Source: Spirochaetaceae bacterium (lineage in GTDB: Bacteria > Spirochaetota > Spirochaetia > Treponematales > Breznakiellaceae). From it: a stretch of DNA of 5,725 nt. The stretch lies in assembly GCA_031278295.1 (NCBI GenBank), contig JAITKQ010000144.1:1-5725 (forward strand), read 5' to 3'. Made by a program: the position numbers and the translations under genes. Shown in pieces: positions 1-5,435 of this stretch. Each line of letters begins with the position of its first letter. Position 1 is the first letter of the stretch. The notes below the pieces were generated by a model. It ran no database searches and was not told the DNA's origin. It saw only the letters and a list, made by a program, of their open reading frames with translations.

Positions 1-417
1 CACGGCCCGTCCGAAACGCTGCCCTGTGTTAGGGCCTGCCCTACCGGGGCCATGCTTGGGAACGGGCGTGTAAACCTGGAAAAATGCATACAGTGGTACG
101 CGTCCGGACACGGCGCACCGGAAATTCCCGCGCCTGTGTTAGCTGTTTGGGGCAAGCGTTTGTACGGCTGCACCGAGTGCCAGGATGCGTGCGTACACAA
201 CACCCGGGCCATACAGGGCGTTCACACGGACGAGGGCGCCCTGCCCGGTTTCATGGATGTACGCGCCTTGTTAAGACTTTCCGACACGGAAATAAAGGCC
301 ATGTTCAAAGGTACGGCGATGGGACTTTCATGGCTTGGTCCACGGTCAATAAGGCGTAACGCGGAAGCGGTTTTGCTGTACGCTTCCCGCCCCAAAAACG
401 GCGTCCCCAATATATAA
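1..417 (+). CDS. queG: QueG-family epoxyqueuosine reductase, C-terminal part (5' end outside window)
   Basis: The frame is open from base 1 and ends at TAA 415-417, giving the last 138 residues; the ATG at 52 is internal. QueG reduces epoxyqueuosine to queuosine in tRNA, in the cytoplasm, using cobalamin and two [4Fe-4S] clusters. Seen here: CVRACPTGA (residues 9-17), a lone Cys29 in the place of the family's 'DARRC' cysteine, then YGCTECQDAC (55-64), matching the family's 'GCDDCQxxCP', and a tail with FKGTA and RRNA that resembles the family's end. The N-terminal cobalamin-binding part lies off the window. Oddities: the two cysteines expected 6 and 3 residues before Cys9 are Pro3 and Thr6, and the usual Pro after Cys64 is Val. 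It may therefore be a divergent QueG-like 'double cluster' paralogue rather than true QueG. It converges with hslU, 66 bases away. Confidence 0.72.
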   Translation, partial: HGPSETLPCVRACPTGAMLGNGRVNLEKCIQWYASGHGAPEIPAPVLAVWGKRLYGCTECQDACVHNTRAIQGVHTDEGALPGFMDVRALLRLSDTEIKAMFKGTAMGLSWLGPRSIRRNAEAVLLYASRPKNGVPNI

Positions 418-438
418 GTTCCTGTTTATGGTATGGCG

Positions 439-477
439 GCCCGGCAGCCTGTAAAAACCTCGCCGGCAGGCTGCGGC
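439..477. terminator. GC-rich hairpin between convergent queG-like gene and hslU
   Basis: GCAGCCTG (444-451) is perfectly complementary to CAGGCTGC (467-474) across a 15-base loop. GCC (439-441) can extend the pairing with GGC (475-477) across a two-base bulge. It sits in the middle of the 66-base gap between two stop codons facing each other, where a shared terminator is expected. Neither strand has a T run after the stem, so this is not a textbook intrinsic terminator. It could stall polymerase, protect 3' ends, or be coincidental. Confidence 0.45.
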
Positions 478-483
478 TCATGC

Positions 484-2037
484 CTACAGAATGTATCTTC
501 CAAGATCCTGGTCCTGGGAAATGTCTTTCAGGCGCTCATCAACAAATTCCGGCGTAATCGTTATTTTTGCCGGGGCTATATCGGGCGCGTCGAAAGAAAT
601 TTTTTCAAGCAAGGTTTCCATTATTGTATGTAAACGGCGGGCCCCTATGTTTTCCAGGCGCGAGTTGACATCGGCGGCAAATACGGCAAGTCGGTCAACC
701 GCTTCAGGCGTAAATTCCAGATCGATATGTTCTGTAGCCAGCAGATCGATGTACTGCTTGGTGAGTGAATTTTTGGGCTCCGTGAGGATACGTAAAAATT
801 CCGCCTTGCCAAGGGATTCCAGTTCCACACGCAACGGAAAACGCCCCTGCAATTCGGGGATAAGATCGGAAGGCTTGCTTATGTTGAACGCTCCGGCCGC
901 TATGAACAGGATGTGGCTTGTATCGACAGGCCCCCATTTCGTTGTTACGGTAGCGCCTTCAACGATGGGCAGGATGTCACGCTGAACCCCTTCCCTTGAA
1001 ACATCGTGGCCGCCGCCCCTGTCGCCTTTTACGGCAACTTTGTCGATTTCATCAATGAATATTATGCCCGTCTCCTGTACGCGGCGGCGGGATTCTTCCG
1101 TAACGCGGTCGGTATCGATAAGTTTTTCCGCCTCCTCATTGATCAGTATTTCGCGCGCGCGTTTAACCGTAAGCACTTTACGCTTTTTGTTACCGCCGAA
1201 TATACCGGCAATACCGGAAAGGCTGGACTCTATTTCCTCAAGGCCGCTGCCCATCATGCCGAAAGACGGCATCTGTATGTCCTGGCTGACGGAAAGCTCG
1301 ACCGTCTTGTCTTCGAATTTGCCCTCACGGAGCATCGCACGAAATTTTTCCCGCGTACCCTCCAGCCTGGTCTTTTCTTCGGCGGCCGCAGCCTTCTCTT
1401 CATTGGTAAGTTCCCGTTCAACCTGTTCCGCCGCACCCTTACCCCGGCTTCGTTTACGGATGATCGGAATCCCGACCTGAATCGCGGTTCCCATCATGCT
1501 TGGGCCATCCGAATCGTTGTTGATCGAAAAAGCGCCCATAGGGGTGATCACGGGCTTAATGTCCTCGTCCAGCTTTTCCCTGTCGCGGCGTTTCCTGGAA
1601 CCGGAACCCGGCAACAACAGGTCCAGCAAAGCGTCCTCGGCGCGTTTTTCCGCGTCGGCCTTTACCATATCCTGCATCTCCTGTTTTACCATCTGGTAAC
1701 CGGCCCCCATCAAATCGCGTACCATCGATTCTACATCCCGCCCGACATAGCCGACTTCCGTGTACTTGGTAGCTTCTACCTTAAGGAATGGCGAGCCCGC
1801 AAGTTTTGCCAGGCGGCGCGCGATTTCCGTCTTGCCTACGCCGGTAGGTCCTATCATCAGAATATTCTTTGGCGCTATATCCTCACGAATTTCGGGATCG
1901 AGTTTCAGGCGGCGTATCCTGTTGCGCAACGCGACGGCTACCGCACGTTTTGCCTTCTCCTGCCCGACAATATACTTATCAAGTTCTGACACAATTTCCT
2001 GCGGCGTAAGATTGTCCAAATTTCTTTTAGTAGTCAT
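484..2037 (-). CDS. hslU: ATP-dependent protease ATPase subunit HslU (ClpY)
   Basis: This is the AAA+ unfoldase of the cytoplasmic HslUV (ClpYQ) protease, which threads proteins into the HslV chamber. The 517-residue product shows the N-terminal TPQEIVSELDKYIVGQ (11-26), Walker A GPTGVGKT (63-70), pore loop GYVG (96-99), Walker B IIFIDEID (325-332), the ELQGRFPLRVEL box with the Arg finger (395-406), sensor-2 NIGARRLHT (463-471) and the C-terminal tail DLGRYIL, close to E. coli DLSRFIL, which docks in HslV. ATG 2037 fits the family N terminus; the frame extends to a TTG at 2106, but those 23 extra residues are unlike HslU. No clear Shine-Dalgarno precedes the start. It is about 74 residues longer than the E. 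coli protein (443), nearly all inside the I domain (roughly residues 144-222). No hslV is adjacent: the upstream neighbour is divergent and the downstream one convergent. Confidence 0.97.
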   Translation of the reverse strand: MTTKRNLDNLTPQEIVSELDKYIVGQEKAKRAVAVALRNRIRRLKLDPEIREDIAPKNILMIGPTGVGKTEIARRLAKLAGSPFLKVEATKYTEVGYVGRDVESMVRDLMGAGYQMVKQEMQDMVKADAEKRAEDALLDLLLPGSGSRKRRDREKLDEDIKPVITPMGAFSINNDSDGPSMMGTAIQVGIPIIRKRSRGKGAAEQVERELTNEEKAAAAEEKTRLEGTREKFRAMLREGKFEDKTVELSVSQDIQMPSFGMMGSGLEEIESSLSGIAGIFGGNKKRKVLTVKRAREILINEEAEKLIDTDRVTEESRRRVQETGIIFIDEIDKVAVKGDRGGGHDVSREGVQRDILPIVEGATVTTKWGPVDTSHILFIAAGAFNISKPSDLIPELQGRFPLRVELESLGKAEFLRILTEPKNSLTKQYIDLLATEHIDLEFTPEAVDRLAVFAADVNSRLENIGARRLHTIMETLLEKISFDAPDIAPAKITITPEFVDERLKDISQDQDLGRYIL

Positions 2038-2040
2038 TTC

Positions 2041-2046
2041 TATAAT
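2041..2046 (+). promoter_or_regulatory. possible -10 box (TATAAT) for cbiD
   Basis: A perfect TATAAT lies in the AT-rich 92-base gap between divergent hslU and cbiD, about 84 bases before the cbiD ATG. There is no recognisable -35 box at 16-18 bases upstream and no extended -10 TG. It also lies just upstream of the hslU start on the other strand, so any hslU and cbiD promoters would be packed together here. AT-rich sequence gives such matches by chance, hence the low confidence. Confidence 0.25.
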
Positions 2047-2119
2047 TCTACAACTTTTCGTAAATAAATAAAAGTATCCGCGTTGCCTCATTGAAAACAG
2101 AGCCAAAATACCGCAGAAT

Positions 2120-2124
2120 GGAGG
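2120..2124 (+). promoter_or_regulatory. Shine-Dalgarno GGAGG deciding the cbiD start
   Basis: GGAGG lies 5 bases before the ATG at 2130. This favours that start over the in-frame TTG at 2091 and the ATG at 2118, neither of which has a ribosome binding site at proper spacing. The ATG at 2118 actually overlaps this site. Confidence 0.8.
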
Positions 2125-2129
2125 GCGGT

Positions 2130-3245
2130 ATGCGTGAAGAATACAGGCTTGTTGACGGGAAAAAGCTTCGTTGCGGTTACACGACCGGTTCCTGCGCGGC
2201 GGCGGCGGTAAAAGCGGCGGCGTCTCTGCTTTTGGGGGGCTGTCAGGGAACGGATTTCGTGGAAATCGATACCCCGGCAGGAAAAACGCTCAGGTTGCCG
2301 ATCGAAAACTCCGTTCTCGACGACAACACGGCAAGCTGCGCGGTAAGAAAGGATGGGGGGGACGATCCTGACATCACTTCCGGCTGCCTCGTCTATGCCA
2401 GCGTCAAAAAACACACCGGACAGGGTTTTGTAATAGAAGGTGGTGAAGGCATAGGCAGGGTGACGCTTCCCGGACTCGATCAGCCTGTGGGTGCGGCGGC
2501 CATAAACAGCGTTCCCCGCCGCATGATAACGGACGCCTTCCGCGAAGCCTGTGAAGCCTCCGGGTTTACGGGCGGCTTGTTCGCAAGCATATCTATACCG
2601 GACGGCGAAAAGCTTGCCGAACGTACCTTCAACAAAAGGCTGGGCATAGTGGGCGGCCTCTCCGTACTTGGTACAAGCGGCATCGTAGAACCAATGAGCG
2701 AGGCCGCCTTTTGCGACTCGATTAAGGCCGAACTTTCGGTACTGCGCGCTTTGGGGTACGACTCCGTTACCCTTACGCCGGGAAACATCGGCCTAGACTT
2801 CCTTGCGCGAAATTATCCCGACCTCCGGCCGGTAAAATGCGCTAACTTTATCGGTGAAAGCATAGTTATGGGTGCGGAAGCCGGTTTCAGCAATATCCTG
2901 ATCGCGGGGCATATAGGCAAGCTTGTAAAACTTGTAAGCGGCAGCTTTAACACCCATTCAAGGTATGGCGACGCGCGGCAGTTTATCTTTGCCGCACTAG
3001 CCGGATCTTGCGGCGCGAATAAGCTTTTAACGGCGGAACTGCTGAACTGCGCGACAAGTGAGGCCGCCATCGATCTGTTAAAGTCCGCAGGCCTCTGGGA
3101 AGCGGTATTCGCCAAAATTCTGGACAACACGCGGCGGCAACTGGATGAATTTTGTAAACGCCACCGGTACGACGGACTACGTTGCGATGTACTGTTTTTT
3201 TCCTCGAAACATGGCCTGCTGGGACCCGGCGTATTTAACACATAA
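2130..3245 (+). CDS. cbiD: cobalt-precorrin-5B C1-methyltransferase CbiD
   Basis: CbiD transfers a methyl group from S-adenosylmethionine to C-1 of cobalt-precorrin-5B, giving cobalt-precorrin-6A, in the anaerobic (early cobalt insertion) route to cobalamin in the cytoplasm. The 371-residue product is full length. Family signatures are LRCGYTTGSCAAAA (13-26), KDGGDDPDIT (74-83), GEGIGRVTLPGL (105-116), ISIPDGEKLAERTFN (154-168), LGIVGGLSVLGTSGIVEPMS (171-190), TPGNIG (216-221), IAGHIGKLVKL (258-268) and GSFNTHSRYGD (271-281). The start is set by GGAGG at 2120-2124. It stands alone: no other cbi or cob gene is in the window, its upstream neighbour hslU is divergent and its downstream neighbour convergent, so it must have its own promoter. 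No cobalamin riboswitch fits in the 92-base leader. Confidence 0.96.
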   Translation: MREEYRLVDGKKLRCGYTTGSCAAAAVKAAASLLLGGCQGTDFVEIDTPAGKTLRLPIENSVLDDNTASCAVRKDGGDDPDITSGCLVYASVKKHTGQGFVIEGGEGIGRVTLPGLDQPVGAAAINSVPRRMITDAFREACEASGFTGGLFASISIPDGEKLAERTFNKRLGIVGGLSVLGTSGIVEPMSEAAFCDSIKAELSVLRALGYDSVTLTPGNIGLDFLARNYPDLRPVKCANFIGESIVMGAEAGFSNILIAGHIGKLVKLVSGSFNTHSRYGDARQFIFAALAGSCGANKLLTAELLNCATSEAAIDLLKSAGLWEAVFAKILDNTRRQLDEFCKRHRYDGLRCDVLFFSSKHGLLGPGVFNT

Positions 3246-3253
3246 CGCCGGGT
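3224..3253. terminator. hairpin overlapping the cbiD stop codon, convergent junction
   Basis: ACCCGGCGT (3224-3232) and ACGCCGGGT (3245-3253) form a perfect 9-bp inverted repeat around a 12-base loop that contains most of the cbiD stop codon (TAA 3243-3245). The acyl-CoA synthetase stop on the other strand is only 13 bases beyond. It could act in both directions, but no T run follows on either strand. The left arm is coding sequence, so part of the symmetry may be chance. Confidence 0.4.
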
Positions 3254-3265
3254 GGCGGCAAGACT

Positions 3266-5020
3266 TCACGACGCGTCCTCCACATCCGCCAGTCGCCGGC
3301 CCGGTTCGGCCGTCCCGCGTTTAATCTTTTTTGTGGTGGTCATTTCCATAGGTTCATCAAGGATCGTTGTTTTTTCGATCTTTTGGTACGGGAGTAGATG
3401 CGCGTTCACTTCCGAAATTATAGCGGAGACGCGCTTTTTTATCTGTTCCTTAACGGCCGCCCCGGTATCCTTGAAAAAATCCGGGCTAGGGAACACGACT
3501 GCCTCAATGCCCTCCAGCCGGGATTTCTTGTTTCGAACATAACCCCGTATCAGTATTTGATCAATTTCGTCAAAAAGCTGGAACTCATTTTCTATCTCTT
3601 CCGGGTAAACGTTTTTACCGCCTTCCGTAACGATCATGTTTTTGGCGCGGCCCGTGAGGTACAGGTAGTTTTCGCGGTCCAGGTATCCAAGGTCGCCCGT
3701 CTTGAAAAAACCGTCCGGCGTGAAGCAGGCGGACGTTTCCTCCGGCATTTCGTAGTAGCCCTGCATAACGACGGGGCCTTTTACCGCAACCTCGCCTATG
3801 CCGCGCTCGTCCGGGTCAAGAATCTTTTCTTCGATCCGCGGAAGCACCTTGCCGACACTTGTTTCCTTGTAATGTTCTATAGGGTTCAGGTTGATGATGG
3901 GGGAAGTTTCGGTAAGCCCGTAGCCCTGAACAAAGTCTATACCGAGTTGGTTATACTTACGGAATACGGCAGGGGCCAGCGGGCCTCCGCCCGATATACA
4001 GGTACGGAGTGTTGATAGCGAAGCCTTATCGAGTATTGTGCGAAAGATACGTTTGCCCGGATTCACGCCAAAAGTTTTCTTTATAACCCCGGAAACCTCC
4101 ATCAGAAAACGCACGATACCGTAGACTACGATGCCTTTTTCCCGTAAACCGCGCAGGATTCCGGCCAGTAGCTTGTTAAAAAGCATCGGAACGCCAAGCA
4201 ACATCGTTATTTTTGCCGCTTTTAGGTCGTGTAGGATGTTTTTTACCAGCATTTTTTTACCGAAAACCACTTCCGCGCCGGTAGAGATGGTTTCTATGAA
4301 GACGGCCAGCATCGTATAGGCATGGTGTATGGGCAGAAGAGCATAAAAAACATCGGTAGAGTACACATCGAACGGCGTGCCTTGGGCCAAATAACAGTCA
4401 GAAACAAGATTTTGATGGGAAAGCATGACGCCTTTGGGGACATCCATCGTGCCGGACGTGAACAGGATAGCTGCGGTATCAAACTCGGTTACAGGCCGAT
4501 CTTCGGTAAAAGCAGGCCCGTCCAGTTGATAGACATACCGGCCTACGCCTTCACGCAGGGAAAACACCTCCGAAACCGTTACCGGCGGATTCCCGTAAAA
4601 ATGGTCATACTTTTCTTCATCTACGAACAGGGCTTTGGCCTTTGAAACGCGGATGAGACGTTCTATTTCGCCAGAGCCAAGCTGGTAATCTATGGGTACC
4701 ACGACGGCGTGCGCAAACAGTATGCCAAGGTATGCCACCGCCCATTCAGGGGAATTCTTGCCGGTAAGGGCCACCTTATCCCCCTTCCCGATGCCGCAAT
4801 CCCGTAACGCTCTGGATACCGCCTCAATTTTTTTCAGGGCCTCGTTGTAATCGTAACTTATCCTGTCCGGTTCATAGATGGTAAAACATGGCCGTTCACC
4901 GTAACGTGATACTATAATTCTGAACATTTCCGGCAGTGTGGGCCATTCACCGGAAAAATCCTTTCCACGGTAAGCGTCCAGGAAGTCCCACGGCGTACCT
5001 ACCCGATCCAATGATTTCAT
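3266..5020 (-). CDS. AMP-forming long-chain acyl-CoA synthetase (fatty acid-CoA ligase family)
   Basis: A 584-residue member of the AMP-binding (ANL) superfamily, which activates a carboxylate with ATP to an acyl-adenylate and then transfers it to coenzyme A. Seen: the P-loop A3 motif AILFTSGTMDVPKGVMLSH (184-202), GYGLTETSP (366-374), TGDLGYLD (441-448), the hinge and A8 region LTGRAKNMIVTEGGKNVYP (455-473) followed by EEIE, and a C-terminal A10-like TTTKKIKR (561-568) whose Lys565 fits the adenylation lysine. Length and motifs resemble bacterial FadD-type long-chain enzymes, but the substrate cannot be read from sequence. Two oddities: Met-Asp (192-193) replaces the usual Thr-Gly in the P-loop, and Lys replaces the Gly before the A10 lysine. 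ATG 5020 has GGAGG five bases upstream. It converges on cbiD with 20 bases between stop codons and is preceded by about 700 gene-free bases. Confidence 0.93.
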   Translation of the reverse strand: MKSLDRVGTPWDFLDAYRGKDFSGEWPTLPEMFRIIVSRYGERPCFTIYEPDRISYDYNEALKKIEAVSRALRDCGIGKGDKVALTGKNSPEWAVAYLGILFAHAVVVPIDYQLGSGEIERLIRVSKAKALFVDEEKYDHFYGNPPVTVSEVFSLREGVGRYVYQLDGPAFTEDRPVTEFDTAAILFTSGTMDVPKGVMLSHQNLVSDCYLAQGTPFDVYSTDVFYALLPIHHAYTMLAVFIETISTGAEVVFGKKMLVKNILHDLKAAKITMLLGVPMLFNKLLAGILRGLREKGIVVYGIVRFLMEVSGVIKKTFGVNPGKRIFRTILDKASLSTLRTCISGGGPLAPAVFRKYNQLGIDFVQGYGLTETSPIINLNPIEHYKETSVGKVLPRIEEKILDPDERGIGEVAVKGPVVMQGYYEMPEETSACFTPDGFFKTGDLGYLDRENYLYLTGRAKNMIVTEGGKNVYPEEIENEFQLFDEIDQILIRGYVRNKKSRLEGIEAVVFPSPDFFKDTGAAVKEQIKKRVSAIISEVNAHLLPYQKIEKTTILDEPMEMTTTKKIKRGTAEPGRRLADVEDAS

Positions 5021-5025
5021 TTATT

Positions 5026-5030
5026 CCTCC
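5026..5030 (-). promoter_or_regulatory. Shine-Dalgarno GGAGG of the acyl-CoA synthetase
   Basis: On the minus strand GGAGG is followed by AATAA and then the ATG ending at 5020. This spacing of five bases equals that at cbiD and supports the chosen start. Confidence 0.85.
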
Positions 5031-5071
5031 ACTCAATGTTAGACACGGCAGTCCGGAAAAGGTTGCGTCAA

Positions 5072-5085
5072 ACCGGCGCGCCGGT
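5072..5085. repeat. 14-base perfect palindrome ACCGGCGCGCCGGT
   Basis: This self-complementary GC-rich sequence lies in the acyl-CoA synthetase leader, immediately left of the larger hairpin at 5087-5122. It may be an operator-like dyad or part of the clustered palindromic repeats here; nothing in the sequence decides which. Confidence 0.6.
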
Positions 5086-5086
5086 A

Positions 5087-5122
5087 CTGCCCGCCCAAAC
5101 CCCACGGGGTTTGGGCGGGCAG
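5087..5122. repeat. perfect 16-bp GC-rich hairpin
   Basis: CTGCCCGCCCAAACCCC (5087-5103) is the exact reverse complement of GGGGTTTGGGCGGGCAG (5106-5122). With the innermost pair left open this is a 16-bp stem closed by a four-base loop. The symmetry is perfect, so either strand could fold. No T run follows on either side, so it is not a standard terminator. It lies in the presumed untranslated leader of the acyl-CoA synthetase, about 70 bases before its start. A REP-like palindromic element is the simplest reading. Confidence 0.75.
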
Positions 5123-5142
5123 AATGTGCCGGAGTGAGCCGT

Positions 5143-5210
5143 GCGAATGAGCGGCAAGCCGCTTCGCGGCTTGCCGCCGGGCGGAGGCTTAGATCACCGG
5201 TGTCATTCGC
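5143..5210. repeat. nested inverted repeats (outer 8 bp, inner 12-bp hairpin)
   Basis: The outer arms are GCGAATGA (5143-5150) and TCATTCGC (5203-5210). Directly inside the left arm is a perfect hairpin: GCGGCAAGCCGC (5151-5162), loop TTC, then GCGGCTTGCCGC (5166-5177). The 25 bases at 5178-5202 are unpaired and include the palindrome CACCGGTG (5196-5203 including the first base of the right arm is excluded; core ACCGGT 5196-5201). The asymmetric nesting resembles a mobile palindromic unit, a REP or MITE-like element. No flanking target duplication was seen. Confidence 0.6.
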
Positions 5211-5340
5211 TCCTTCCACGCGGTAGAAGACAGGCTAACGGAGGCCGAGCCGCTTTAGCGGGGGCTGTAAAAGAAGTCCCCGATTCGGCGGGAGGGTGCC
5301 GTCCGGCTTCAGACCGGTTGTACCGTGAGGGCAGTCTCCC
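5211..5340. other. gene-free segment with dense complementary pairings, candidate structured RNA
   Basis: No coding sequence is supported. Several complementary pairs nest: GCCGA (5244-5248) with TCGGC (5285-5289) enclosing CCGC-TTTA-GCGG (5250-5261) and GGG (5262-5264) with CCC (5278-5280), a three-way-junction-like layout. Next, GGGAG (5290-5294) pairs with CTCCC (5336-5340) around CCGG (5303-5306) and CCGG (5314-5317). The pairings work on either strand, so the sense is undecided. It matches no RNA family I recognise. It could be a non-coding RNA, part of the acyl-CoA synthetase leader, or the decayed end of a transposable element. Confidence 0.3.
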
Positions 5341-5348
5341 CCGCAAAC

Positions 5349-5386
5349 AAAAAAGAGCCGGGGAATTCCAACGGAACCTCCCGGCT
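5349..5386 (-). terminator. intrinsic terminator, minus strand
   Basis: Read on the minus strand, the arms at 5386-5373 and 5369-5356 form a 14-position stem (AGCCGGG at the base) with one mismatch and two G-U pairs around a three-base loop, followed by C and then six T (5354-5349). This is a standard Rho-independent layout, and the plus-strand version is weaker and lacks a T run. No gene lies upstream of it in the window, only the repeat array. It may end a transcript that enters from the right, a small RNA, or act as an attenuator more than 300 bases ahead of the acyl-CoA synthetase. Confidence 0.65.
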
Positions 5387-5435
5387 ACTATACTGCCCTT
5401 TCTACCTTGAATCAACACGGCGGATTAGCAAAAGA

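Noticed and set aside
1006..1989. Long open frame (327 codons) on the plus strand
   Set aside because: It lies entirely antisense to hslU, whose protein has all family motifs; the translation has no recognisable domain.
2038..2129. Cobalamin riboswitch ahead of cbiD
   Set aside because: The gap is only 92 bases, too short for the aptamer, and no B12-box-like sequence is visible.
5038..5070. Promoter for the acyl-CoA synthetase (TTGACG and TAACAT on the minus strand)
   Set aside because: The spacing between the two boxes is about 24 bases, far from the usual 17, so the pair is not supported.
5196..5201. Extended palindrome inside the 5178-5202 segment of the nested repeat
   Set aside because: Only the short core ACCGGT is symmetric with a flanking C/G pair; such short dyads are common by chance in GC-rich sequence and it is not listed separately.
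4947..5219. Open frame of 90 codons on the minus strand
   Set aside because: It overlaps the well-supported start of the acyl-CoA synthetase in another frame, and the rest is palindrome sequence.
5141..5410. Open frame of 89 codons on the plus strand in the intergenic region
   Set aside because: It runs through the hairpins and the terminator, has biased Arg/Gly/Pro content from the palindromes and matches no protein family I know.
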